A stretch of 64,000 bases of DNA from Gulosibacter chungangensis (GTDB lineage Bacteria > Actinomycetota > Actinomycetes > Actinomycetales > Microbacteriaceae). Shown piece after piece: positions 26,114-34,529 of the stretch (its first letter is position 1; each line of letters opens with the position of its first letter). The translations under genes were made by a program, and so were the position numbers. The stretch lies in NCBI RefSeq assembly GCF_008831155.1, contig NZ_WBKB01000004.1, positions 124,001-188,000 on the forward strand, given 5' to 3'. The notes below the pieces were generated by a model. The model searched no databases, was not told where the DNA came from, and saw only the letters and a program-made list of their open reading frames with translations.

Positions 26114-27526
26114 ATGTCCAAACAGCGAATTGCAATTATCGGAGCCGGGCCGAGCGGGATCGCCGCCCTTCGAGCATTTCAGTCAGCGCAGCGTCAGGGC
26201 GCAAAAATCCCCGAAGTAGTGTGCTTTGAGAAGCAGGATGACTGGGGCGGCCAGTGGAACTATAACTGGCGCAGCGGAATCGATAAGTACGGTGAACCCG
26301 TCCACTCGTCGATGTACCGCAACCTGTGGTCGAACGGCCCGAAAGAAGCGTTGGAATTCGCGGAGTACACCTTTGACGAGCACTTTGGTCGTCCGATTTC
26401 CTCGTACCCTCCGCGCGAAGCGCTCTGGGATTACATCGACGGCCGCGTTCGCAAAACTGATGTCAAGGACAAAGTTCAGTTCTCCACCGCAGTTCGCTGG
26501 ATTGAATACAACGGTGAAGACGACAACTTCACCGTCACGGTGGAAAACCTTCGTTCCAAGACCACTTCCTCTTCCGAATTTGACCGGGTCATCGTCGCGA
26601 CCGGCCACTTCTCCTTCCCGAATGTTCCCGATGTCAAGGGCATTGAGACGTTCCCCGGTACGCTGCACCACGCACACGACTTCCGCGGTGCCGAGAAACT
26701 CGCCGATAAGCGAGTGCTGCTGATCGGCGCCTCGTACTCCGCCGAAGACATCGGTGTGCAGGCCTTCAAGATGGGCGCCCGGTCGGTAACCATGAGCTAT
26801 CGCACACGACCCCAGGGCTACAAATGGCCCGAAGGGATGGAAGAACTGCCTGGCATCGATCACTTCGACGGCGAGACGGTCCACTTCATCAATGGGGAGA
26901 CCCGCGAATTCGATGCGGTGATTCTGTGCACCGGTTACTTGCACAAGTATCCGTTCCTCGCGTCCGACCTCGCACTGTCGTCGCCGAACAACATTTACCC
27001 CGCGGGGCTCTACCGCGGCGTTGTGTGGCAGAAGAACCCCAAGCTGTACTACCTCGGCGCGCAGGACCAGTGGTTTACCTTCAACATGTTCGACGCGCAA
27101 GCGTGGTACGTTCGCGACCTCATTATGGGACGCGCGAAGCTGCCCTCGGCCGAGGAACGTGCGGCTCACGTGAAGCAGTGGCGAGCACGTTTCCAGGCAC
27201 TCGACGGCGATGCCGACGACGTACAGTTCCAGGCCGACTACATTCGCGACCTGATCGAGGCAACGGACTACCCGATGTTCGACCTCGACGAAGTCGTCCG
27301 CATCTTCCTTGCCTGGAAGGAAGACAAGAAGCAAAACATCCTCACCTATCGTGACAAGCAGCACCGCTCCGTCATGACCGGGACGATGGCGGCCGAGCAC
27401 CACACCACGTGGCTCAACGAACTCGACGACTCCCTCGAACGGTACCTGTCGACGCCTGAGCGCAGCGACATCGAAGAGCTCGTGCACGGCAAGCCCGAAG
27501 AGGCAGAGCCGGCAGCGAAAGCCTAA
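26114..27526 (+). CDS. tmm: trimethylamine monooxygenase (flavin-containing)
   Basis: The 470-residue cytoplasmic FMO oxidises trimethylamine to its N-oxide with NADPH and O2. The FAD site GAGPSG is at residues 10-15. The FMO fingerprint FxGxxxHxxxF is seen as FPGTLHHAHDF near residue 181, and the NADPH site LLIGASYSAEDIG follows. Long stretches match Tmm enzymes of marine and methylotrophic proteobacteria, for example CFEKQDDWGGQWNY, SSMYRNLWSNGPKE and QDQWFTFNMFDAQAWY. Such a close match in an actinobacterium suggests transfer. No TMAO demethylase or tmd gene is adjacent; a BCCT transporter remnant lies 5 kb away. Confidence 0.88.
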   Translation: MSKQRIAIIGAGPSGIAALRAFQSAQRQGAKIPEVVCFEKQDDWGGQWNYNWRSGIDKYGEPVHSSMYRNLWSNGPKEALEFAEYTFDEHFGRPISSYPPREALWDYIDGRVRKTDVKDKVQFSTAVRWIEYNGEDDNFTVTVENLRSKTTSSSEFDRVIVATGHFSFPNVPDVKGIETFPGTLHHAHDFRGAEKLADKRVLLIGASYSAEDIGVQAFKMGARSVTMSYRTRPQGYKWPEGMEELPGIDHFDGETVHFINGETREFDAVILCTGYLHKYPFLASDLALSSPNNIYPAGLYRGVVWQKNPKLYYLGAQDQWFTFNMFDAQAWYVRDLIMGRAKLPSAEERAAHVKQWRARFQALDGDADDVQFQADYIRDLIEATDYPMFDLDEVVRIFLAWKEDKKQNILTYRDKQHRSVMTGTMAAEHHTTWLNELDDSLERYLSTPERSDIEELVHGKPEEAEPAAKA

Positions 27527-27540
27527 CTCCTCACTCAGAT

Positions 27541-27588
27541 GACGGCGGTGGCGGTCGCGATCTTCAGATCGCGACCGCCACCGCCGTC
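27541..27588 (+). terminator. strong terminator after tmm
   Basis: Perfect 22-bp stem starting GACGGCGGTGGCGGTCGCG with a TTCA loop, followed by taaaaaat. This is the longest perfect hairpin in the window. Confidence 0.92.
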
Positions 27589-27619
27589 TAAAAAATCCCG
27601 ACTCGGATAGGTTGGCGGG

Positions 27620-28522
27620 ATGGCCGCGGCAGATCTAGACACCAAACCGAAGCGGCGACGTTGGCCGCGCATCCTCGGCTTTGGCTGCCTAGGGACGCTC
27701 GCGGTGTTCCTGATCGTGGTGATAGCGGTGGGGTGGATGGTCGTTCCGCGGGGTGACGGCGGTCGTACCGAACGGTCGCTCGTGGCACACGCCTCCGATC
27801 ACTATTCGGAAGGAACATTCACCACAAACGAATCTTTCAACAAGGGCCGCAGTATGGCTGTCCAAGCCGAGCTGCATTTCGAAGATGCGCTGACCGAGGC
27901 TGACGTGACCGAGCTAACGGAATTTATGGAGGAGCAGCGCGCGCTCGCGACAGACCGTGACTGGTATGTGATGCAGGCGTACACGCTTGTTTTCCCGCAC
28001 GGTGAAGTATTGCTTTCGCATGCAAGCGAAGCGACAACCCTTGCCGTGGCAAGTGCAATGGTCGTCAACACCACAGTGACGACCGTGCACCTCGGCTCAA
28101 CCGGTTGGATTGATGCCAGGCTCGAGTGCGATTTTGACGATCAAGACTGCCTCGCCTCGGCAGCAGAGGCAGCGCACTATGGCTTTGACCGGTTGGTTGC
28201 CCATCCCACCGATCCACAGTCGATCGTGTCGGTGCAGCTACGGGGAAGCGGAGAAGAGCTGCGAGGTCAGCTTGAGGACACACTTGCCGCCTGGCCGCAT
28301 ACGACGACCGTAACCGGCAGCTTGGAAGACTCAGTGGGCTATTTCGTGTATCCAGGGAAGATCACGTTGGCGCAAGACGAAGACGTCGTACAGGTGCGTA
28401 CGGACTTTGACTATGTCAACGGCAGCGTGACCGATTCAGATCGGAACCGGGGCCGAGAAATGATCATTGACCAGTTAGAGACCCGGGGCGGCGAGACGAA
28501 GTTTGAGGTCGCTGAGCTCTAG
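27620..28522 (+). CDS. single-pass membrane protein, unknown function
   Basis: The 300-residue protein has a basic cytoplasmic start (KPKRRRWPRILG), one transmembrane helix at about 19-42, and a soluble outer domain of about 250 residues with many β-strands and a close Cys pair (LECDFDDQDCLA) near residue 170 that could form a disulfide. A TAGGTT six bases before the start codon suggests a leaderless mRNA, although ggcggg could act as SD. No family is recognised. It is flanked by the tmm terminator and a convergent hypothetical gene. Confidence 0.7.
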   Translation: MAAADLDTKPKRRRWPRILGFGCLGTLAVFLIVVIAVGWMVVPRGDGGRTERSLVAHASDHYSEGTFTTNESFNKGRSMAVQAELHFEDALTEADVTELTEFMEEQRALATDRDWYVMQAYTLVFPHGEVLLSHASEATTLAVASAMVVNTTVTTVHLGSTGWIDARLECDFDDQDCLASAAEAAHYGFDRLVAHPTDPQSIVSVQLRGSGEELRGQLEDTLAAWPHTTTVTGSLEDSVGYFVYPGKITLAQDEDVVQVRTDFDYVNGSVTDSDRNRGREMIIDQLETRGGETKFEVAEL

Positions 28523-28542
28523 TCACCTGCGAGCCAAATCAA

Positions 28543-28860
28543 TCAGCATTCGCAATAGAAGCGCGCCGCATCCCCTTCGCTCGTCTCAGTGACGAGCCGG
28601 GCAAGGTCGATCCCGAGATAGGGATTGCGTGCCTCCACGCGAATGGTCCGACATTCGCGATTGAACGCGATCGTGACGGCGGTCTTCGTTCCGGGGATTT
28701 CGATCTTCATTGACCGGTCTTCAAGCTTGTCGACGCGGATGGTCGGCCAGGGCTCCTGCCAATCCCCAACAAACGCGCGATCAGTCAGTGCCACATCCAA
28801 ATTCGCTTGCAGCGCGGCGATCGTGTCCTCGTGGAGTATTTGGCGCGGGTCAGTAGTCAT
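28543..28860 (-). CDS. 105-residue hypothetical cytoplasmic protein
   Basis: A short soluble protein without signal or membrane segment. It starts with an acidic helix (HEDTIAALQANLDVALTDR), then a strand-rich centre (WPTIRVDKLEDRSMKIEIPG), and ends LVTETSEGDAARFYCEC. Three Cys occur, two of them as a CEC end. An AGGAGGC-like SD is seen on the minus strand just upstream. It is convergent with the membrane protein gene at 27620. Function unknown. Confidence 0.6.
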   Translation of the reverse strand: MTTDPRQILHEDTIAALQANLDVALTDRAFVGDWQEPWPTIRVDKLEDRSMKIEIPGTKTAVTIAFNRECRTIRVEARNPYLGIDLARLVTETSEGDAARFYCEC

Positions 28861-28940
28861 GGGTGCCTCCTACCTGTAGACCGATCTTAGCGAGCGGAAC
28901 CCTCAGCAAATGCAAAATACGAAGCTGACAAACTAGCCGG

Positions 28941-29144
28941 ATGTCGCAGCGCAGGATGTCGCCCACTACCAAGTCCGTGCTTGTCGCGCTCTGTGTCATG
29001 GGCGCCGCGACGCTGCTGTGCTTCGGCGCTTCACTGCTGGTGTCGGGGGAGCCGAAGAGTATGTTTCGGATGCTCGCGATGATTACCGCGATGGGCAGTG
29101 CGCTACTTGGGCTGGTTTTTGCGTTCGTCGCCGGCAAGCGCTGA
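28941..29144 (+). CDS. small two-helix membrane protein (first of tandem pair)
   Basis: The 67-residue protein has two hydrophobic helices (VLVALCVMGAATLLCFGASLL and MLAMITAMGSALLGLVFAFV) separated by a short GEPKS loop and ends in basic residues. It shares layout and the GxxLGLVFAFV end with the next gene 36 bp downstream, so the two look like a tandem duplication. Function unknown. Confidence 0.6.
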   Translation: MSQRRMSPTTKSVLVALCVMGAATLLCFGASLLVSGEPKSMFRMLAMITAMGSALLGLVFAFVAGKR

Positions 29145-29180
29145 CAGCACAATTGTGGCTGCGGCTGCGACACTTAGCGC

Positions 29181-29387
29181 ATGCCGCGGCTTGAGATGAA
29201 ACCTTCAGCGCGATTGGCGTTTTACGCGATCATCGTCGTGGTGGGGATCGCTGCCGTCGCTGCTCTCGCATCCATCTTCATCGCAGGTGAGGCGCGAACG
29301 GTGTTACACGGTATCGCGATTTTCGGCACAGCCACGGGAATGTTTCTGGGGCTGGTATTTGCGTTCGTGGGGGAGTCGCGAAGATAA
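29181..29387 (+). CDS. small two-helix membrane protein (second of tandem pair)
   Basis: The 68-residue paralogue of the preceding gene has helices FYAIIVVVGIAAVAALASIFI and GIAIFGTATGMFLGLVFAFV with an AGEART loop and a basic end. Similarity to its neighbour is clear in spacing and in the final GLVFAFV. It ends four bases before the end of the convergent HerA-like gene. Function unknown. Confidence 0.6.
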   Translation: MPRLEMKPSARLAFYAIIVVVGIAAVAALASIFIAGEARTVLHGIAIFGTATGMFLGLVFAFVGESRR

Positions 29388-29390
29388 CGC

Positions 29391-31079
29391 CTATTTCTTA
29401 AACAGCATCCCAAACAGCCCGCGGGTAACTTCTCGCACGACGGTCTTTGCCGCACCCGAACCGAGCACCTTCTCCACCGTCGACTTCCCACGCTTCTTGG
29501 ATGCGGTGGTCGAGCTGGGCTTCTTCTCGCGTTTTTCGGCGGCGGCTTTTTCTGCTTCCTGCTTGGCAGCTTCGGCCGATTCGTTCATCTTCTTTGCGAG
29601 GATTTCTTGCGCCGATTCCGGGTCGACCGGGGTGCCATACTTCGCCAGCAAAGGTGATGCTTTCACGGTCCTTTCGATCTGCGCCTCGCTGGTTGGGTCC
29701 ATCGAACCCTGTGGGGCACGCATCCGAACCCACGCGACTGGCGTCGGCGCGCCCTTTTCGTTCATTACCGTGACGATCGCCTCGCCCGTCGCGAGCTGGG
29801 TGAGCGTCTCTTCGAGGTCGTACCCCGAGTCAGGATAGGTGCGCACGGTCGCCCGCAGCGACTTGGCGTCGTCCGGGGTGTGCGCACGCAGCTGGTGCTG
29901 GACCCGCGAACCGAGCTGCGCAAGGACGTCGTTCGGCACATCCTTCGGCGTCTGGGTGACAAAGAAAATACCGACACCCTTCGATCGAATTAGTCGCACG
30001 GTCTGCACGATCTGCGTGACGAACTCTTTGGATGCGTCGTTGAAGAGCAGGTGCGCCTCGTCGAAGAAGAACACGAGCTTGGGTTTGTCGAGGTCGCCCA
30101 CTTCGGGCAGCGTCGCGAAGAGGTCCGCAAGCAGCCACATCAGGAAGGTAGAGAAAACCTGCGGCTGCTGTGCGACGCCGGGAAGCTCGAGCAGCGACAC
30201 GATGCCGCGGCCGTCGGCGGCCGTGCGCAGGAACTCGTTCGTGTCGATTTCGGGTTCGCCGAAGAACACATCGGCCCCGGCGGCGGCAAAGGTCGTGAGT
30301 TCGCGAAGGATCACTCCCGCGGTCTGTTTCGAAACCCCACCGATGCCCTCGAGCTCCGGCTTGCCTTCATCGGAGGTGAGGTATTGCAGCACGGCGCGCA
30401 GATCGCCGAGGTCGACTAGCGGGAGGCCCGCTTCATCCGCATAGTGGAACACCAGGCCGAGCACCGATTCCTGCGTGGCATTCAGCCCGAGCACCTTGGC
30501 GAGCATGAGCGGGCCGAAGCTCGTGACGGTCGCGCGGATCGGCACACCCTGGCCGCGGCCGCCGAGGCTATAAAACTCGGTCGGTACTGCTTGCGGCTGC
30601 CAATCCTGGCCGATCTTTTGGGTGCGCTCGAGCAGTTTGTCGCTGGATGCACCTGGCGTGGCAACTCCCGAAAGGTCGCCCTTGATGTCGGCGGCGAAGA
30701 CCGGCACGCCTGCAGCCGAAAGCTGTTCGAGCATGACCTGCAATGACTTCGTTTTACCGGTACCGGTCGCTCCTGCCACCAGCCCGTGTCGGTTCATCAT
30801 CGCCAGTGGGATGCGCACCGGCACGTCCGCCCGCGCCTCACCGTTGACGAGCGCGCCGAGTTCGAGCGCGGCCTCTTCGAAGGAGTAACCGGCGCGGATT
30901 GCCTCGACCTGCTCGGCGGTGAGCGGGCCTTCTGGCCCCGCCTGAGCGGGTTCGGTAACTGTGTCTACATTCGCAGCTGCTTCGTTTGCCGCTTCCGCTT
31001 GTGCAGCGGCGAGTTCGGCTTCGGCCTTAGCAAGTGCAGCTTTTGCCGCGGCAACTGCGTCTTCGTGCTCATTCGACAT
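29391..31079 (-). CDS. HerA-like ATPase (DUF853 family)
   Basis: The 562-residue protein is a P-loop ATPase of the HerA/FtsK superfamily. An Ala/Glu-rich coiled coil (residues 3-45) precedes the core. Walker A is GATGTGKTKSL near residue 105, Walker B is KLVFFFDEAHLLF near residue 315, followed by the sensor GIFFVTQTPKDVPNDVLAQL. The C-terminus is Lys/Ala/Glu-rich and ends TRGLFGMLFKK. DUF853 proteins are annotated as helicase HerA-like, but no nuclease partner (NurA) is adjacent and the role is unknown. ATG 31079 is preferred over a TTG two codons upstream. It is divergent from thrC. Confidence 0.85.
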   Translation of the reverse strand: MSNEHEDAVAAAKAALAKAEAELAAAQAEAANEAAANVDTVTEPAQAGPEGPLTAEQVEAIRAGYSFEEAALELGALVNGEARADVPVRIPLAMMNRHGLVAGATGTGKTKSLQVMLEQLSAAGVPVFAADIKGDLSGVATPGASSDKLLERTQKIGQDWQPQAVPTEFYSLGGRGQGVPIRATVTSFGPLMLAKVLGLNATQESVLGLVFHYADEAGLPLVDLGDLRAVLQYLTSDEGKPELEGIGGVSKQTAGVILRELTTFAAAGADVFFGEPEIDTNEFLRTAADGRGIVSLLELPGVAQQPQVFSTFLMWLLADLFATLPEVGDLDKPKLVFFFDEAHLLFNDASKEFVTQIVQTVRLIRSKGVGIFFVTQTPKDVPNDVLAQLGSRVQHQLRAHTPDDAKSLRATVRTYPDSGYDLEETLTQLATGEAIVTVMNEKGAPTPVAWVRMRAPQGSMDPTSEAQIERTVKASPLLAKYGTPVDPESAQEILAKKMNESAEAAKQEAEKAAAEKREKKPSSTTASKKRGKSTVEKVLGSGAAKTVVREVTRGLFGMLFKK

Positions 31080-31175
31080 GGGCAACAGCTTAGGTGAGCC
31101 ACTTCGCCAAACTCAGGAGCGCAACTCAACTAGCATGGCTGAGGCAGCATTCTCTTCGATTGGACTAGGCAGCAC

Positions 31176-32639
31176 ATGAAATACGTCTCCACCCGTGGTC
31201 AGATGGCACCCGCAGGTTTTTCGGATGTCCTCTTGGATGGACTCGCCCCCGATGGCGGCCTCGTCATTCCGGCCGAGATCCCGACTATTTCCTCAGAGCA
31301 GCGCGAAGCTTGGCGCACCCTGAGTTACCCCGAGCTCGCCATCGAAATCATTAGCCTCTACGCGACCGACATCCCGCGCGCCGACCTCGAGCAGATCATC
31401 CGCGCCGCATATTCCGCAGACCGCTTCGCGGCACCCGAAACCGTGCCGGTCAAGAAGCTCGACGAGCGCATCTCGATCGTTGGTCTCTCCGAGGGCCCGA
31501 CGATGGCGTTCAAGGATCTCGCGATGCAGTTCCTCGGTGAGGTCATGCCGTACGTACTGCAGCAGCGCGGCCGAACCCTCAACATCCTCGGCGCAACTTC
31601 GGGCGACACCGGCTCCGCCGCCGAATACGCCTTCCGCGGCAAGCCGAACATCAGCGTGTTCATGCTCTCGCCGCAGGGGCGGATGAGTGCTATCCAGCGC
31701 GCGCAGATGTACAGCCTCGACGACGAGAACATTCACAACATCGCAGTCGAGGGCAACTTTGACGACTGCCAGAACCTCGTCAAGGAACTCAACAACGACG
31801 CGGTCTTCAAGGCCAACCATTCGATTGGTGCTGTCAACTCGATCAACTTCGGCCGTATCTGCGCGCAGATCGTCTACTACTTCTGGGCTTGGCTGCGCGC
31901 GACCGACTCGCTGCCCGCGGACGCCCGCGAAGCGACCGTCACGACTGCCGAGCGCGAGGCGAGCCTGGTCTCGATCGCAGTGCCTTCCGGCAACTTCGGC
32001 AATATTTTCGCCGGTCACCTCGCACGCCAGATGGGTCTGCCCATCCACCGGCTGATCCTCGCGACGAACGAAAACAACGTCCTCGACGAGTTCTTCCGCA
32101 CCGGCATCTACGCGCCTCGTTCGCGTGAGAACACGCTCGTCACCAGCAGCCCCTCGATGGACATCTCGAAGGCCTCGAACCTTGAGCGTTTCGTTCGCGA
32201 ACTGTTCGGTACGGATGCAGAGGGCTTCGTGCAGAGCTGGAGCAAGCTGGATGAGGATGGCAGCGTTGATCTCACCGCGCACCTGTCGCGCTTCGTCGAG
32301 GAATACGGCATCATCACCGACTCGAGCACGCACGAGGACCGGGTCGAGACCATCCGCACCGAGTTCGAAACCTCCGGTGTGATTGTCGATCCGCACACCG
32401 CCGACGGCCTCACGGTCGCGCGCCGTCACAACGAAATTCACGGTCGCATTCTGGTACTCGAGACCGCAAAGCCGGAGAAGTTTGGCGAGACGATCGAGGA
32501 AGCGCTGGGTGAAAAGACTCCGGCGCTGACACCGGAACTCGAGGCGCTCCTGGCGCTGCCGCAGCACGCTGTTGACATGGCCGACTCCGGTGAGGAGCTG
32601 CGGAACTACATCGCGGAGCACGCGCCAGCGCAGGCCTAA
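31176..32639 (+). CDS. thrC: threonine synthase
   Basis: The 487-residue PLP enzyme converts O-phosphohomoserine to threonine. The N-terminal MKYVSTRGQMAPAGFSDVLLDGLAPDGGL and length identify the long (yeast/E. coli-type) class. The PLP lysine lies in GPTMAFKDLAMQFLG near residue 112, and the phosphate-binding loop is GATSGDTGSAAEYA. It stands alone here; hom and thrB are not in the window. A strong terminator follows. Confidence 0.95.
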   Translation: MKYVSTRGQMAPAGFSDVLLDGLAPDGGLVIPAEIPTISSEQREAWRTLSYPELAIEIISLYATDIPRADLEQIIRAAYSADRFAAPETVPVKKLDERISIVGLSEGPTMAFKDLAMQFLGEVMPYVLQQRGRTLNILGATSGDTGSAAEYAFRGKPNISVFMLSPQGRMSAIQRAQMYSLDDENIHNIAVEGNFDDCQNLVKELNNDAVFKANHSIGAVNSINFGRICAQIVYYFWAWLRATDSLPADAREATVTTAEREASLVSIAVPSGNFGNIFAGHLARQMGLPIHRLILATNENNVLDEFFRTGIYAPRSRENTLVTSSPSMDISKASNLERFVRELFGTDAEGFVQSWSKLDEDGSVDLTAHLSRFVEEYGIITDSSTHEDRVETIRTEFETSGVIVDPHTADGLTVARRHNEIHGRILVLETAKPEKFGETIEEALGEKTPALTPELEALLALPQHAVDMADSGEELRNYIAEHAPAQA

Positions 32640-32682
32640 CCGCGGAATCTCGTCTCACCGAGGCAAACGCGAACGCAACAAG

Positions 32683-32719
32683 AAGCGCCCGACACCAAGT
32701 CAGATGGTGTCGGGCGCTT
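32683..32719 (+). terminator. terminator after thrC
   Basis: 15-bp inverted repeat AAGCGCCCGACACCA / TGGTGTCGGGCGCTT with a 7-base loop, followed by tcttc. Confidence 0.9.
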
Positions 32720-32745
32720 TCTTCGTGCGAAGTGGCGGCGCGAGA

Positions 32746-33101
32746 CTACTTCACATCACTGTCGTCGTCGAGGGCCGCCTCACCGGGTTCGAGCTCGATC
32801 TCGATGGCTGCGTGCTGGCCGGTGGCAACCGGGGGAGTGAGTACCGATGCGGCATCGACCTCGGTCGAGTGTCGCAGGAAGCTCAAGTGTGTCTCGAAGC
32901 GGTCGATGACGTCATCGATAACTTGCTGCTTCGAAAGACCCATGAGGTCGCTACCCAGGTGAACAGCTTGTATTGCGGTCGGGAATGATCGGGGCCCAGA
33001 CGCACATTGCCTTCTTTGGACACGGCGACCCAGATCACAAATCCGATCACGGCGGTGATCGTCAGCACGTACCACCAACCGAGGTTCTCACCGATCCACA
33101 C
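32746..33101 (-). pseudogene. BCCT-family betaine/choline-type transporter remnant
   Basis: From 33101 the minus strand reads MWIGENLGWWYVLTITAVIGFVIWVAVS, then GNVRLGPDHSRPQYKLFTWV. This matches the second-helix region of BCCT transporters (typically GLGWFYxL…SRFGxIRLGxDxxxPE). Instead of continuing into the core, the sequence jumps near 32950 to a different frame encoding GLSKQQVIDDVIDRF and an acidic end, which looks like a BCCT C-terminal tail. Most of the roughly 500-residue permease is deleted. Quaternary ammonium uptake would fit with tmm nearby, but that link is inference. Confidence 0.65.
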
Positions 33102-33121
33102 CAGGGTATCAGTAGGTCTCC

Positions 33122-33133
33122 TAGACTGATCTG
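33122..33133 (+). promoter_or_regulatory. probable leaderless promoter of the methyltransferase gene
   Basis: A TAGACT hexamer at 33122-33127 ends six bases before the ATG at 33134, and no SD is present. Confidence 0.4.
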
Positions 33134-34501
33134 ATGCACATCCCGCCTTCCTTGCTTACCCAGCTTCCGGCGCTCATCGCCCAAGGCCAGCAGGAGGCAA
33201 GTGAAGCGGTCATCGGGGCGCGCGAAACCGCAGAGCTGAACGGCTCCTACGAACCGAACGCACTCATCCACGGTGACAATCTTGCGGGGCTCGCGCGACT
33301 GGTCGCATCGGGCGCGTGTGCGAAACTCATCTATCTCGATCCGCCGTTTGATTCCAAGGCCGACTACCGCAGCCGCATCCACACTCGTGATGATGCGGGC
33401 GGTGAGATCGCGTTGGAAATGCACACCTATACCGATCGCTGGGCGGGTGGTACTGCCGACTATCTTCGGATGCTCGTGCCGCGGCTGGTGCTCGCGCGCC
33501 AGCTCCTCGCTGAGGACGGCGCGATTTGCGTGCACCTTGACTGGCACTCTTCGCACTACGTTCGCGTGGTGCTCGATGAGGTGTTTGGGCGTGAGCACTT
33601 CGTCAATTCCCTCGTGTGGAGCTACCGCACCGGAGGAGCGGCCCGCACGAGTGCAGTACCCCGCAAGCATGACAACTTGCTGCTGTATCGCAAGAGTGAC
33701 CGATTCCGCATCACGCCGCTGTACGAGCGCCAGTACCTCGACAAGCCGTTCATGGGCAGCAAGGTGGATGCGCAGGGTCGCCACTTCGTCGATACGATCC
33801 TTCGCGACGTGCTCGAGGGCGCGGTGACACTCGTCGACAGCGCCGCAGATGCACCTACGGGCGGTGGCGTGCACCAGGTGAGCGTGCGTCCCGTGCTGAA
33901 CCTTTCGGCAGAGCGCACCGGCTACGCGACGCAGAAACCCGAGGGGCTTCTCGAACTTCTCTTGCGGTGGATGACCCATCCGGGTGACCTTGTCGTCGAT
34001 CCCTTTGGCGGATCGGGAACGACTGCCGCGACCGCCGAACAGTTGGGGCGCCGCTGGATGAGTCTCGACGCGAGCGCTCGCTCGCTCGTGGTGACGCGTT
34101 CGAGGCTCGACGCACTCGGGGCTCAGTACGCCCTCCTCGACGCGCACCCGCCCCAGAACACCGACAGCGTCGTTAGCCCCATGGTCGAGTACGCCTGGGA
34201 AGACGGTGAGTTCCAGCTGCAGTCCGTGATTCCCGCCGAGCAGCTCGCGACCGCGCTGCAACCGGCCCGCGGTCAATCGAGCGATGTCACGGCACGGATG
34301 CTCGAGGGCACGGGCCTCGGGTCGCTGGCCGGATGGCACCTGTGGTCGACCGCGGGTGAACGACTCGGCGGAGCCTGGCGTGACGCGCGTGGGGTGCTGG
34401 TGACCCGCGCATCCATCGCCCAGCCGGTCGCAGACTCGGTCACGCTCGAACTGGTCGACCTCACGGGGAAGCGCACGACGGTCGCTAACATTGTGAGGTA
34501 G
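33134..34501 (+). CDS. solitary DNA N4/N6-methyltransferase (β-class, type III Mod-like)
   Basis: The 455-residue protein has catalytic motif IV as LIYLDPPFDSKADYRS (DPPF at 69-72), then a substrate region including WSYRTGGAARTSAVPRKHDNLLLY, and motif I as VVDPFGGSGTTAATAE near 288-300. The order IV before I marks the β class of adenine-N6/cytosine-N4 methyltransferases. The last 120 residues are an extra domain. No restriction or helicase gene is nearby, so it looks like an orphan regulator-type or remnant modification enzyme. It sits among housekeeping genes. Confidence 0.85.
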   Translation: MHIPPSLLTQLPALIAQGQQEASEAVIGARETAELNGSYEPNALIHGDNLAGLARLVASGACAKLIYLDPPFDSKADYRSRIHTRDDAGGEIALEMHTYTDRWAGGTADYLRMLVPRLVLARQLLAEDGAICVHLDWHSSHYVRVVLDEVFGREHFVNSLVWSYRTGGAARTSAVPRKHDNLLLYRKSDRFRITPLYERQYLDKPFMGSKVDAQGRHFVDTILRDVLEGAVTLVDSAADAPTGGGVHQVSVRPVLNLSAERTGYATQKPEGLLELLLRWMTHPGDLVVDPFGGSGTTAATAEQLGRRWMSLDASARSLVVTRSRLDALGAQYALLDAHPPQNTDSVVSPMVEYAWEDGEFQLQSVIPAEQLATALQPARGQSSDVTARMLEGTGLGSLAGWHLWSTAGERLGGAWRDARGVLVTRASIAQPVADSVTLELVDLTGKRTTVANIVR

Positions 34502-34529
34502 TTAGGTCCCAGAGAAAGGACATCGTGCC

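Noticed and set aside
26183-27487. A 434-codon minus-strand frame opposite tmm
   Set aside because: Shadow of tmm; composition typical of antisense frames in GC-rich DNA.
31293-32621. A 442-codon minus-strand frame opposite thrC
   Set aside because: Arg/Val/Asp-rich shadow of a certain gene, without recognisable motifs.
33062-34339. A 425-codon minus-strand frame opposite the methyltransferase
   Set aside because: The plus-strand gene has clear catalytic motifs; this frame has none.
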